From contig JACZRQ010000013.1 in the NCBI GenBank assembly GCA_022574655.1, positions 1 to 40,000 of the forward strand: a stretch of DNA of 40,000 nt, read 5' to 3'. Under the pieces are notes generated by a model that saw only the letters and a list, made by a program, of their open reading frames with translations, searched no databases and was not told the origin of the DNA. The DNA is from Chloroflexota bacterium. GTDB lineage: Bacteria; Chloroflexota; Dehalococcoidia; SM23-28-2; RBG-16-64-32. Of the stretch, positions 1-11,544 are shown one piece after another (positions within the stretch are counted from its first letter, which is position 1; each line of letters starts with the position of its first letter). Made by a program: the position numbers and the translations under genes.

Positions 1-2
1 AT

Positions 3-284
3 CTCGGCCGTCTGTTCGACACCATCGTGATGGCTGGAAACGTGATGATCTTCCTGGAGCCGGGCACAGAGGAAGCCGTGGTCACCAACATGGCGCGGCA
101 CCTCTCTACGGGCGGCGTTCTGGTCGCCGGCTTCCAGCTCCAGCCCGGCCGCCTCTCCCTCGACCGCTACGACGAGTTGGCTGCGTTCGCGGGCCTAGCC
201 CTCACCGAGCGTTGGGCCACCTGGGACTGCGATCCGTGGATCCCCGGCGGGGCGTACGCGGTGTCTGTTCACCGGCCGGGGTAG
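3..284 (+). CDS. Class I SAM-dependent methyltransferase, C-terminal fragment (5' end outside window)
   Basis: Frame is open from base 3 (LGRLFDTIVMAGNVMIFLEPG...); the pattern matches the C-terminal half of a Rossmann methyltransferase; stop at 284. Confidence 0.6.
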   Translation, partial: LGRLFDTIVMAGNVMIFLEPGTEEAVVTNMARHLSTGGVLVAGFQLQPGRLSLDRYDELAAFAGLALTERWATWDCDPWIPGGAYAVSVHRPG

Positions 285-377
285 GGACTCCACACCGCGC
301 AACTTCGTATACGCGAAAATCTCTCGGCCCCCGGGGTACTCCGCCTGTGGGCTATAATCGATCCGCTGCATACCCGC

Positions 378-1181
378 ATGCCCGACATGACTTCACCGTG
401 GTACCGAATCAGATCCCAAGTCTGTCTTGTGATGCTGCTTGGGATATTGGCACTGGCAGCGTGCGGCGGGGACTCCGTCAGCTCTACGTCGCCCGGTCCC
501 GATTCAGCCACTCCGTCTGCGACTTCGGCCGCGCCCAGTCCTGTGCCAACTGAATCAGAAACTCCCTCTCCCGAGCCCGAGAGCGATCCGACCAACATCT
601 GGGAGCCCGAGGCGATCTGGGACTTCGATTTCGAGCTAGTCGAGACCCAATGCGGTGACCCAGTCTCCACGTTCGACCCTGAGCAGCCGGAATGTGTGCT
701 GAGGGCGATGCAGCTCGATCGTGCGAATCCCGAGGCGATCGCCTTCTTCGAGGCCACTGATCAGTTCCTTGATACCTACACGGAGTTGGGTCGCGTGGAC
801 TTCGGCCACGTGTCCGCACCTTGGTTCAACATGTTCCGCGGTGAGCCTGTTCTCCTCAACGGATCGCCCTCAGTGATCTTGTTTGGGGAACTGATTCCGG
901 AAGACTGGCAAGACGCACCCGGGTATCGGTCCTTATCGGACTCACTGGAAGACCGTGGCTTAGACCCGTTTCCGTGGCCGGAATACAGCGGCTTAGATGA
1001 GTCACGAAGCGAAGGACAGTTCCACATCTTGTCTTTCCCTCTGCAGGAATGCCGGGTCTGCGATGTAGTCGGTCAGCTTCGAATCGCGGTCACCTTCGAC
1101 TCGTTTGGACAAGTGGAGTCCACGGACATGCTTCCGGTGGAGGTCTCCACACCGACGGAGATCGAGAGGCTGCTACAGTAG
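378..1181 (+). CDS. Hypothetical lipoprotein with Ser/Thr/Pro-rich linker
   Basis: Signal peptide with lipobox (MLLGILALAACGG), then a low-complexity STP-rich linker and a globular region; no family recognised. Confidence 0.7.
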   Translation: MPDMTSPWYRIRSQVCLVMLLGILALAACGGDSVSSTSPGPDSATPSATSAAPSPVPTESETPSPEPESDPTNIWEPEAIWDFDFELVETQCGDPVSTFDPEQPECVLRAMQLDRANPEAIAFFEATDQFLDTYTELGRVDFGHVSAPWFNMFRGEPVLLNGSPSVILFGELIPEDWQDAPGYRSLSDSLEDRGLDPFPWPEYSGLDESRSEGQFHILSFPLQECRVCDVVGQLRIAVTFDSFGQVESTDMLPVEVSTPTEIERLLQ

Positions 1182-1280
1182 CGGCCCTGACCACGTTGAC
1201 CCGCCTTGTCACGGTTGCTGTCAATCGCCCCCTCAAGGCCTGGCGAAGCTGCTGATAACGGCCAGTCTAGATACGACAAC

Positions 1281-1355
1281 TGGAGCCAACGGAGAGATTC
1301 GAACTCTCGACCTGCGGTTTACGAAACCGCTGCTCTACCACTGAGCTACGTTGGC
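1281..1355 (-). tRNA. tRNA-Thr (anticodon CGT), CCA encoded
   Basis: Reverse complement GCCAACG-TA-GCTC-AGTGGTA-GAGC-A-GCGGT-TTCGTAA-ACCGC-AGGTC-GAGAG-TTCGAAT-CTCTC-CGTTGGC-T-CCA folds as a complete cloverleaf. Confidence 0.95.
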
Positions 1356-1407
1356 TCCGAAAGCTATGTTATCGGCGTGCTAACGCCGCCGCAACGCAAC
1401 CGGTGAG

Positions 1408-2205
1408 CTAAAGCTCTACGTAGCCGACGTCGCGCACCGGAAAGCGCAGAAGCTTCGTCGCGACCGAGCCGAACAGTTCGGTATCCCCTGTCGTGAAGAA
1501 GCGAAACTCGGGATTGGAGTTCGAGCCCAGCATGTCGTGCTCGCGCAGAAGCTGTCTTACCCGGCGCGCCACTGGCCGCGACGGATCGTAGACTCGCACC
1601 CCTGGTCCAAGCAGGGTCTTGATCCGGTTTCGCAGGAACGGGTAATGCGTACACCCCAGGCCGACGACATCAGCGTCGCTTGCCCGCACTGGAGCTAGAT
1701 GACGTTCCAGCAGCGCCGTGGTCTGCTTCGTCCGAAGGTTACCCGCCTCCACCAGGTCCTCTAGCCCGTCGCAGCCAACGTTGACGACCCGCTTGTCGGA
1801 CGCGAACTCACCGATCAGGTCCGCGAGATACGTGCTTTCCGCCGTCGCCGGCGTCGAAAGCACGGCGATGGTACCCGTGCGCGTAAGACGAGCCAACGTC
1901 TTGACCACCGGAACAACGCCGACGAACGAGACATCCGAGAACCGCGTCCGCAGATGATCGATGGCGTGAACAGTGGCTGTGTTACAGGCGACGACAATCA
2001 ACTTGCAGCCCTGATCGAGAAGGAAGGCGGTAATGCGGCCGGTTAGGTCGGTCAACTCCTCGGTCGACTTTTCGCCATAGGGAACGTGGCCGCTGTCAGC
2101 GAAGAATACCAGGTTTTCCTGTGGAACGAGCTTTCGAATCGCTCGCCAGATCGAGAGGCCGCCGACCCCGGAGTCGAACACGCCGATCGGCCGGTTATCC
2201 ATCAA
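1408..2205 (-). CDS. murI: Glutamate racemase
   Basis: PIGVFDSGVGGLSIWRAI, VVACNTATVHAI and VGLGCTHYPFL motifs with both catalytic Cys. Confidence 0.95.
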   Translation of the reverse strand: MMDNRPIGVFDSGVGGLSIWRAIRKLVPQENLVFFADSGHVPYGEKSTEELTDLTGRITAFLLDQGCKLIVVACNTATVHAIDHLRTRFSDVSFVGVVPVVKTLARLTRTGTIAVLSTPATAESTYLADLIGEFASDKRVVNVGCDGLEDLVEAGNLRTKQTTALLERHLAPVRASDADVVGLGCTHYPFLRNRIKTLLGPGVRVYDPSRPVARRVRQLLREHDMLGSNSNPEFRFFTTGDTELFGSVATKLLRFPVRDVGYVEL

Positions 2206-2342
2206 GCAACCCCTTTGAGATCACGCCCCGATGCTAAGTTTCGATCGGTGCAACTGTCAACCGAACAATAGAACGCCTGGAACGCCGACATGGATACTCC
2301 TGCTTGACCCTCAACGCGGCGCCACCGCACAATTACCGTCAC

Positions 2343-3065
2343 ATGAACGCCTTGGTGAAGGGCAGAATCTATCTTCTCGTACTAGCGTTGGCCGCCGCGC
2401 TTGCCTTGATCATGATCGCGTGCGGTAGCGACGATGAAGAGGACGCGTCCGGACTCGCGACTGATACCCCTGCTGCTTCAGGGCAGCCAACGCTTTCAGA
2501 TGCAGAGCCAACGACATCGAACTGCCCCGCTCCTACAGCCACCGCACCGGAGCCTGTGATGAAACAGTACGACGCTAGACCTGAACTTACTATCGACACC
2601 TCCAAAACGTATACAGCCATCGTGAAGACCGAACGCGGCGACATCACGATACAGCTACGCCCTGACCTGGCGCCTGAGCACGTCAACAGCTTCGTCTTCC
2701 TGGCTCGTGAAGGGTTCTACGACGGGGTAACGTTCCATCGTGTGATTCCGGGCTTCGTCGCCCAGGCCGGCGATCCTACCGGCACAGGCAGCGGTGGGCC
2801 CGGATACACCGTGCCAGCCGAGTTCAGCGACGAGAAGTTCGTGCGCGGCACCCTAGGTATGGCCCGCTCGTCAGAGCTGAACAGCGCTGGCAGCCAGTTC
2901 TACATCAACTTCGACGCGACGCCGACCCTGGATGGCCAGTACACCATCTTCGGCAATGTGAGCGAGGGAATGGACGTGGTAGACTGCCTGACCGCCCGCG
3001 ACCCGTCAGACCCCAACGCGCCACCCGGCGACGCGATCGTCACCATCGAGATCATCGAAGAATAG
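2343..3065 (+). CDS. Peptidyl-prolyl cis-trans isomerase (cyclophilin type), lipoprotein
   Basis: Lipobox (LIMIACGSDDE); cyclophilin core FHRVIPGFVAQAGDPTGTGSGGPGY and NSAGSQFYI. ORF opens at 2304; ATG at 2343 is the likelier start. Confidence 0.9.
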   Translation: MNALVKGRIYLLVLALAAALALIMIACGSDDEEDASGLATDTPAASGQPTLSDAEPTTSNCPAPTATAPEPVMKQYDARPELTIDTSKTYTAIVKTERGDITIQLRPDLAPEHVNSFVFLAREGFYDGVTFHRVIPGFVAQAGDPTGTGSGGPGYTVPAEFSDEKFVRGTLGMARSSELNSAGSQFYINFDATPTLDGQYTIFGNVSEGMDVVDCLTARDPSDPNAPPGDAIVTIEIIEE

Positions 3066-3171
3066 AAGCTCGAACGACCGCCGATGCTTGGCTGGAGGCG
3101 CTGGCCGCGGTGCTTTCTACCAGCGCGGACGGCGAGAAACGCAGCGAAGCTATCCATGGAGGAGGGACGCC

Positions 3172-3555
3172 GTGGCGAAGAGCCTGAAAGACCTGGTTAG
3201 TGAGGCGAAGGCCCGGATCAAGGAACCCACCGCCGAAGAAGCGGCAGTTCAGATAAAGGCAAGCGCCAACGTCCTCATCCTGGACGTGCGAGAACCTGGC
3301 GAATATGCTGCTGGCCACATCCCCAACGCTCTTAACGTCCCCCGCGGTTTGCTGGAGCCGATGGCCGACTTGGAATACCCCAAACGCGAGCCTCGGCTCG
3401 AAGACCGCAACCAGAAGATCATCGTTCACTGTGCCAGCGGCGTGCGAAGCATCTTCGCGGCCGATGTTCTTCAGGTAATGGGTTTCACCGACGTGGAGTC
3501 CATGGCCGACGGCTTCACAGCTTGGGAGCAGCAGAGCCTGCCCGTTGAGCGCTAG
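3172..3555 (+). CDS. Rhodanese-like domain protein
   Basis: ILDVREPGEYAAGHIPNALNVPRG and active-site loop HCASGVRS. GTG start at 3172 follows GGAGGAG; the ORF track start at 3088 is probably too early. Confidence 0.9.
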   Translation: MAKSLKDLVSEAKARIKEPTAEEAAVQIKASANVLILDVREPGEYAAGHIPNALNVPRGLLEPMADLEYPKREPRLEDRNQKIIVHCASGVRSIFAADVLQVMGFTDVESMADGFTAWEQQSLPVER

Positions 3556-3599
3556 CCGAAGCTAAGTACCAAGAGCACCAAACAAAGCGGGCGACGCGG

Positions 3600-4520
3600 T
3601 CAGGAAACGCTCTGGCGGAGCCTCAGACGATCGACCTGCCGTTCGGCGTGGTACGAGGAACGTACCAGCGGCCCCGCTTCGACATGTCTAAATCCTAGCT
3701 TGAGAGCAGAGCTCCTGAGTTCGTCAAACTCCTGCGGGGGATAGTAGCGATCGACCGGCAAGTGCTTCTTCGTTGGCCGTAGGTACTGACCCACGGTCAG
3801 CACGTCGCAGCCAGCGTCGACGAGATCGCCAAAGACAGCCAGCAACTCCTCTTCCGTCTCCCCGAGACCGACCATCAGTCCGCTCTTCGTGGTCGCGCCG
3901 GGATCTAGCTCTTTCGCCCGTCGCAACAACTCCAGCGTCCGCTCGTAGCGCGCCTTCGGACGAACGCGCGCATAGAGTCGCGGAACTGTTTCCGTGTTGT
4001 GGTTCAGGATCTCGGGCCTCGCGTTCATGATGATAGCCAGAGCGTCCCAGTCGCCAACAAAGTCAGGAATAAGGACCTCAACCGAGGTTTGCGGCGACAG
4101 CTTCCGTATCCAGCGAATCGTGTCCGCGAAGATCGCTGCACCGCCATCGGGTTGGTCGTCCCGATTCACCGACGTCACAACAGCGTGTGCCAGACCCATG
4201 CGCTGAACGGCTCTCGCAACACGCATCGGCTCGAGACGATCAAGCGAAAGCGGACGACCGGACTTCACCGCACAGAAGCCACAAGAGCGGGTGCACGTGT
4301 CGCCCAGAATCATGAACGTGGCCGTGCCAGCCTCCCAGCACTCCCCTATGTTGGGGCAACGCGCCTCTTCACATACGGTGTTAAGCCCGCCATCACGCAT
4401 GATGGCTTTGAGCCGAATGGAGTTCGGCCCGCCCGGGAAACGGACCTTGAGCCACGGAGGCTTGCGGCCTTCCTTCACTCGACCGCCACCGGTGTCCTCG
4501 GTGACCTGTGCGTCACTCAC
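3600..4520 (-). CDS. lipA: Lipoyl synthase
   Basis: [13 protein letters not shown] and radical-SAM [10 protein letters not shown] motifs. Confidence 0.97.
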   Translation of the reverse strand: MSDAQVTEDTGGGRVKEGRKPPWLKVRFPGGPNSIRLKAIMRDGGLNTVCEEARCPNIGECWEAGTATFMILGDTCTRSCGFCAVKSGRPLSLDRLEPMRVARAVQRMGLAHAVVTSVNRDDQPDGGAAIFADTIRWIRKLSPQTSVEVLIPDFVGDWDALAIIMNARPEILNHNTETVPRLYARVRPKARYERTLELLRRAKELDPGATTKSGLMVGLGETEEELLAVFGDLVDAGCDVLTVGQYLRPTKKHLPVDRYYPPQEFDELRSSALKLGFRHVEAGPLVRSSYHAERQVDRLRLRQSVS

Positions 4521-4585
4521 AACCGCATTCTACCATTCGAACCGTCACTGCCTCACACGCAAACTCGTGCAACAATATACGAACT

Positions 4586-5239
4586 ATGAGAAACATCCTC
4601 ATCGTCGGTACCGGTACGGTCGACGCGCTCGGCCGCGCTCTGACCGACGATGGCTTTCAGGTCACCGTTCAAGGGCCAGGGCAGCCGGATCACGAAGACC
4701 TCGCGAGCTTCAACGTACTTATTGTGCAGCTTGCCGAGGACGCCGCTACGAAACAGCTCATTGACGGCGCTGCGTCAAGCGAATCGCCACCGATCATCGC
4801 GCTTCTGGACGCCGCCGATCTCGACCAGCTCAAGCTGACCGACGCCATCACGGACTTCTTCGTCTTCGGCAGCGACCCGCGCGAGTTAACCACTCGCGTG
4901 CGTCAGATTCTCTGGAACCGCCACCAGGTGGACGCCAAGAACCTGATCACTTGCGGTCATCTAGTGATCGACCTGTCGAACTACACCGTGAACGTCGCCG
5001 GCGACACCGTCGATCTGACCTACAAAGAGTTCGAGCTTCTACGTTTCCTGGCAACGAACCCCAACCGCGTCTTTGGCCGCGACGAGCTTCTCAATAAGGT
5101 CTGGGGTTACGACTTCTACGGCGGCGCCAGGACCGTGGACGTCCACATCCGCCGCCTGCGTGCAAAGATCGAGACCAAGCACGATACGTTCATCGAGACG
5201 GTTCGCAACGTCGGCTACCGCTTCCGAGCCGGCACCTAG
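4586..5239 (+). CDS. Orphan OmpR/PhoB-family response regulator with degenerate receiver (GlnR-like candidate)
   Basis: C-terminal winged helix (LTYKEFELLRFLATNPNRVFGRDELLNKVWGYDFYGGARTVDVHIRRLRAKIE...IETVRNVGYRF). ATG at 4586 (MRNILIVG). No adjacent histidine kinase. Confidence 0.9.
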   Translation: MRNILIVGTGTVDALGRALTDDGFQVTVQGPGQPDHEDLASFNVLIVQLAEDAATKQLIDGAASSESPPIIALLDAADLDQLKLTDAITDFFVFGSDPRELTTRVRQILWNRHQVDAKNLITCGHLVIDLSNYTVNVAGDTVDLTYKEFELLRFLATNPNRVFGRDELLNKVWGYDFYGGARTVDVHIRRLRAKIETKHDTFIETVRNVGYRFRAGT

Positions 5240-5250
5240 CCAATCCATCC

Positions 5251-5288
5251 GTAACATCGGCGTAACTGCACCGTAATCTGATCGTAAT
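5251..5288 (+). promoter_or_regulatory. Candidate GlnR-type box upstream of amtB: four GTAAY units at 11-bp spacing
   Basis: GTAAC(5251)-n6-GTAAC(5262)-n6-GTAAT(5273)-n6-GTAAT(5284), read directly; candidate -10 TAGGTT at 5310-5315. Confidence 0.7.
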
Positions 5289-5351
5289 ATTCGGGGGGCA
5301 GCCCCGTGATAGGTTCAGCCAAAGCAATTACCTACAGGGGGACGTTTAGAT

Positions 5352-6707
5352 ATGCCAGAAATCAACAGTGGCGACACCGCATGGGTCCTGATGGCGTCAG
5401 CGTTGGTGCTTTTCATGACGCCGGGACTCGGGTTCTTCTACGCGGGATTCACACGCAGCAAGAACGCGATTGCGACCATCATGCAGAGCTTCATCGTGAT
5501 GGGACTGGTCAGCGTTCTCTGGGTGGTAGTCGGATACAGCCTCGCCTTCGGACCGAGTCAGGGAGGGTTGATTGGCGACCCCACAGAGTTCTTCGGGCTG
5601 AGGGGTGTGGGCGCAGAGCCCCTGGAGGGTACCGCGATCCCGCACGAGTTATTCATGATCTTCCAAGCGATGTTCGCGATCATTACGCCTGCTCTGATTA
5701 CGGGCGCCTTCGCCGAACGAGCAAAGTTCAGCACATTCCTCCTTTTCATGGCGGCCTGGTCCCTGCTCGTGTACGCCCCGGTGGCGCACTGGGTATTCGG
5801 CGAGGGATTCCTTTCGGTGTTCTCCGCCAACAATTTGGACATCTTGGGCGTTAATCTCGGTGATGCCAACGCCCTTGACTTCGCGGGGGGTACCGCCATT
5901 CACGTCAACGCTGGCGCTGCGGCGTTGGCCGCTGCGATCTTCTACGGCAAGCGCGTCGGCTTCGGTAAAGAAGCGATGGAGCCGCACAACGTTACGTACA
6001 TCGTTCTCGGTGCGGCGATCCTCTGGTTTGGCTGGTTCGGCTTCAACGCCGGCAGCGCCGGCGCAGCGAACGCTCAGGCGGTTAACGCCTTCGTTGTCAC
6101 AAACACCGCGGCCGCCACTGCCGCACTGGCCTGGATGGGAGCCAGTTGGCTCATGACCGGCAAGGCCAGCGTAATCGGCGCTGCGGCGGGTGCCGTCGCG
6201 GGCCTCGTGGCAATAACACCCGCGTCCGGTTTCGTGCAGCCCATGGAGGCGATCGCTATCGGCGGTATCGCCGGCGTACTCTGCTACGGCGCGGTCCGTC
6301 TGCGTGTCCGCTCCGGGCTTGATGATTCACTGGATGTCGTCGCCGTCCACGGTGTCGGCGGCCTCTGGGGAGGCATCGCTACTGGAATCTTCGCGGTAGC
6401 GATCATCGGTGGCACCGATGGTTGGATCGAAGGTAACGGGGGTCAGATGGTAGACCAGGTCGTCGCTATCGCCATCGTCGCGATCTACTCCTTCGTCGTC
6501 ACCGGCATCATCCTGAAGGTGCTCGACCTGATACTCGGACTACGGCCCAGCGAGGACGAAGAGCGCCTTGGTCTGGACGTCACCCAACACGGCGAGCGCG
6601 CCTACGTGTTCGACGAAGGCTTGGCCCCGATGCCGGCGGCTCCGCCCGCCTCGCCGCCTCCTCCGCCCCCTGCACCCAAGGAGCCAGAGAGCGCGGAAAA
6701 CGGATAA
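5352..6707 (+). CDS. amtB: Ammonium transporter with proline-rich C-terminal tail
   Basis: Amt signatures (FYAGFTRSKNAI, DFAGGTAIHVNAGAAALAAAI, AVHGVGGLWGGIATGIFA). Confidence 0.96.
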   Translation: MPEINSGDTAWVLMASALVLFMTPGLGFFYAGFTRSKNAIATIMQSFIVMGLVSVLWVVVGYSLAFGPSQGGLIGDPTEFFGLRGVGAEPLEGTAIPHELFMIFQAMFAIITPALITGAFAERAKFSTFLLFMAAWSLLVYAPVAHWVFGEGFLSVFSANNLDILGVNLGDANALDFAGGTAIHVNAGAAALAAAIFYGKRVGFGKEAMEPHNVTYIVLGAAILWFGWFGFNAGSAGAANAQAVNAFVVTNTAAATAALAWMGASWLMTGKASVIGAAAGAVAGLVAITPASGFVQPMEAIAIGGIAGVLCYGAVRLRVRSGLDDSLDVVAVHGVGGLWGGIATGIFAVAIIGGTDGWIEGNGGQMVDQVVAIAIVAIYSFVVTGIILKVLDLILGLRPSEDEERLGLDVTQHGERAYVFDEGLAPMPAAPPASPPPPPPAPKEPESAENG

Positions 6708-6743
6708 GATAGCGGGCGACGAGAGCCATGAACACTCAACTAG

Positions 6744-7109
<366 letters not shown>

Positions 7110-7121
7110 CGTCGCCAGGAC

Positions 7122-7175
7122 TTAACGTAGCCGTAACGCAGACGGTACTTCCCCGGCTCCGCCAGTCCTTATAAT
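7122..7175 (+). promoter_or_regulatory. Candidate GlnR-type box and -10 element upstream of glnA
   Basis: TTAAC(7122)-n6-GTAAC(7133)-n6-GGTAC(7144) at 11-bp spacing, then perfect TATAAT at 7170-7175. Confidence 0.6.
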
Positions 7176-7208
7176 CACTAGCGCACATCACATCCCAAGG
7201 AGGAGCAA

Positions 7209-8639
<1,431 letters not shown>

Positions 8640-8662
8640 TCGACAACCCGAATTGAGCCCAG

Positions 8663-8695
8663 GCCGGCAGCCCGCCGCACCCGCGGTCTGCCGGC
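8663..8695. repeat. Inverted repeat between the two GS genes
   Basis: GCCGGCAG (8663-8670) / CTGCCGGC (8688-8695), perfect 8-bp arms around a GC-rich loop. Confidence 0.6.
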
Positions 8696-8736
8696 TGCCC
8701 GTCTCCCGTCGCGTGCAGGAAGAAGGAGGTTGAGGA

Positions 8737-10071
8737 ATGGATGACAGGAGCAGCAGCGCTGAGTACGTCCTTCAGATGGTGAAGGAGCACGACGTCAAGT
8801 TCATCCGCCTCTGGTTCACAGACATACTGGGCTCGCTGAAGAGCGTCGCGATCACCGACGCTGAGCTGGCCGACTCACTGGCAGACGGAACCGGCTTCGA
8901 CGGCTCATCGATCGAAGGTTTCGCCCGCATCGACGAATCCGACATGATCGCGATGCCCGACCCGTCGACGTTCGCGCTGATCCCCTGGCGGCCGATGGAG
9001 AAGCGCGTCGCGCGCATGTTCTGCGACGTCCTCCACACCGACGGCACGCCGTTCGAAGGCGATCCGCGCTACGTCCTGCGGCGAAACCTGAAGCGCGCCG
9101 CGGACCTGGGATACACGTTCTACGTAGGCCCGGAGCTGGAGTTCTTCTACTTCGCATCTTCAGACGAACCGAAAGTCCTCGACGCCGGCGGCTACTTCGA
9201 CCTGACGCCGCTCGACGCCGGGACCGACCTCCGCCGCGAAACCGTCCTCACGCTCGAGGAGCTGGGCATACAGGTCGAGGCGTCGCACCATGAGGTGGCG
9301 CCGTCGCAGCACGAGATCGACCTCCGCTACACGGACGCCCTGACGATGGCGGACAACACGATGACGTACCGCCTGGCGGTGAAGGAGATCGCGCTGAAGA
9401 ACGACGTCTACGCCACGTTCATGCCGAAGCCGCTGCGCGACGAGAACGGATCGGGCATGCACGTCCACCAGTCGCTGTTCAAGGGCGAACGAAACGCCTT
9501 CTTCGACGCCAACGCCGAGTACGACCTGTCGGCGACCGCCAGGAGCTACATCGCCGGCCTGCTGAAGCACGCGCAGGAGTTCACGATCGTCGCCAGCCAG
9601 TGGGTGAACTCGTACAAGCGCCTCGTCCCCGGCTACGAAGCCCCCGTGTACCTCTCATGGGCGCGGCGCAACCGCTCGGACCTGATCCGCATACCGGACC
9701 ACAAGCCCGGCAACGAGAACGCCGTGCGCATCGAGTACCGCGGCGCCGACCCCGCCTGCAACCCGTACCTGGTGTTCTCGGCGATGCTGGCGGCCGGTCT
9801 GGCCGGCATCGAGAAGGACTACCCGTGTCCGGAGCCGACCGAGGGCAACGTCTTCGAAATGACCGAGGAGGAGCAGAAGGAGCGCGGCATCGAGCACCTT
9901 CCCGGCAGCCTCTGGGAAGCGATCGAATACGCCGAGGGCAGCGAACTACTGAAAAGCTGTCTCGGCGATCACCTGTTTGAGAGCCTGATGACCAGCAAGA
10001 AGATCGAGTGGAGCAACTTCCGCCGCGAGGTGACGGACTACGAGCTGAAGCGGTACCTGCCGACGCTATAG
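8737..10071 (+). CDS. Second glutamine synthetase type I (shorter, GSI-alpha-like)
   Basis: [55 protein letters not shown]. Region equivalent to the E. coli adenylylation loop reads GNVFEM. Confidence 0.93.
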   Translation: MDDRSSSAEYVLQMVKEHDVKFIRLWFTDILGSLKSVAITDAELADSLADGTGFDGSSIEGFARIDESDMIAMPDPSTFALIPWRPMEKRVARMFCDVLHTDGTPFEGDPRYVLRRNLKRAADLGYTFYVGPELEFFYFASSDEPKVLDAGGYFDLTPLDAGTDLRRETVLTLEELGIQVEASHHEVAPSQHEIDLRYTDALTMADNTMTYRLAVKEIALKNDVYATFMPKPLRDENGSGMHVHQSLFKGERNAFFDANAEYDLSATARSYIAGLLKHAQEFTIVASQWVNSYKRLVPGYEAPVYLSWARRNRSDLIRIPDHKPGNENAVRIEYRGADPACNPYLVFSAMLAAGLAGIEKDYPCPEPTEGNVFEMTEEEQKERGIEHLPGSLWEAIEYAEGSELLKSCLGDHLFESLMTSKKIEWSNFRREVTDYELKRYLPTL

Positions 10072-10227
10072 GGCGCGCAGTTTGTTTGGTAAAAAGGGTT
10101 GTCGCTAGAAGCGTGATTCGGGAAGTGGAATGCTGGGTAGCGTGTAGTGGTTGATCGGTACGTGTTCCGCGATGCGCAAGTGAAGTTGGTTGGCGCTGAT
10201 AAACTCGCCCGCTCTTGGAGTGGATCG

Positions 10228-10989
10228 CTATGTCTCTGGCGCATGAACTGACCAGCTGCGCCATCGCCGAATCATCGGAAGCAGCCTCATTTCACTATCA
10301 GGTTCAGATTCTAGACTGAATCGGAACTCCCGTTCGGACATGTTGCTTGCTTTCAGCAACACCCACACTTCGTATCTACTGCCCATTCGCCGTTCCGCGT
10401 TGTAGTCACCGACAAACCTGCTGTTATCCCATCGGAAGAATCCTGGCTCGCCAACGTAATTGACCCCAATATCAAGTGTGGCTTCTTGCCCGTTCGGTGG
10501 GAGATCAATCCGATCCAACTCCCATTTCTCTCCAAGGTCTTCGGCCTCTTTCTGGTCTGACCACCTTCCCATCCAGCTCTCGACAAGTCCACCGGAGTCG
10601 CGCAGCTCAATCCGCGCGGACAGATCCTTAGCAACCGACTCATCCCCGGATGGATCATGAGCGCGATTCTGCACCCGAATGCGATGGAAGCTCCCCCGCT
10701 TTGTTTCAGTCTTCCAGTTTCCATTGGCGTGCTGATACCGAATGGTCACCGGGTTCGTCGCGGGCGATAAGCCTGAGTATTCCACCCGCGGCCTCGGGTC
10801 CAGAAATATCTGTCCTTCCCGAACGACGGTGAGAGCCACAAATGCGCCTAGAGCAACAAACGCTATAGCGCGGATCGCATCAACATCCGCCCCAAGTGCG
10901 CTTTCTCCCGTGAAGTCGAAGGCGATCGCAATCGCGGCTACAACAGCTGCCACGACACGACCGACAACGAATAGGAGCGCCCTAAGCAC
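10228..10989 (-). CDS. Hypothetical membrane-anchored protein
   Basis: Two N-terminal hydrophobic segments, then a beta-rich soluble region; no family recognised. Confidence 0.65.
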   Translation of the reverse strand: MLRALLFVVGRVVAAVVAAIAIAFDFTGESALGADVDAIRAIAFVALGAFVALTVVREGQIFLDPRPRVEYSGLSPATNPVTIRYQHANGNWKTETKRGSFHRIRVQNRAHDPSGDESVAKDLSARIELRDSGGLVESWMGRWSDQKEAEDLGEKWELDRIDLPPNGQEATLDIGVNYVGEPGFFRWDNSRFVGDYNAERRMGSRYEVWVLLKASNMSEREFRFSLESEPDSEMRLLPMIRRWRSWSVHAPET

Positions 10990-11217
10990 GTCCCAACAAT
11001 ACGACCGGCATCATTCATCGGCAAGCGGATGCCGCCCTGTTGTAAACAAATTGTAAAAAGGCGTTAGCAGACGCTCATTCGGCGTTATCAACATTGAGCC
11101 AGACACGCCCGCCGCATACATTCGAAGCAGGATCGAAGCATGATTCACGCTCGATCTTGAAACAACGAATGTAACGACCCAAGCCATCGGCACATCATCT
11201 TGGGAAGAAGAGGCGGA

Positions 11218-11457
11218 ATGCTGGTAAAAGACTCCAAGCAGTCAGAATCCAAGCTCCTCGAGCTAGTTGAGGACACGACGTCCCAGCTCGCCAAGGACTT
11301 CGACGGCCGGCTTGAGCCCGGCATCATCCGGCAGGTGGTCACAGAGGTGTTCGAGTCCCTGCGAGGATCGACCGTCCCCGACTTCGTCCCCTTGTTCGTC
11401 TACCGCTCCGCCCGCGAGCGGCTGACCGCGCTCGAACGCAGCGCCGCGCAAGCGTAG
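11218..11457 (+). CDS. Small hypothetical helical protein
   Basis: ATG at 11218 after GGAAGAAGAGGCGGA; ends at a hairpin. Confidence 0.6.
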   Translation: MLVKDSKQSESKLLELVEDTTSQLAKDFDGRLEPGIIRQVVTEVFESLRGSTVPDFVPLFVYRSARERLTALERSAAQA

Positions 11458-11478
11458 AGCCTTCGGGCCTTCGGCTCT
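11456..11478 (+). terminator. Hairpin, possible terminator between convergent transcripts
   Basis: AGAGCC-TTCGGGCCTTC-GGCTCT, overlapping the stop codon of the upstream small ORF. Confidence 0.4.
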
Positions 11479-11544
11479 CTACTTCGAACGTCTCGCCCAA
11501 ACGCCAGTCAGACTGAACCCTGACCCCCATGTGGAGTGCGCCGC

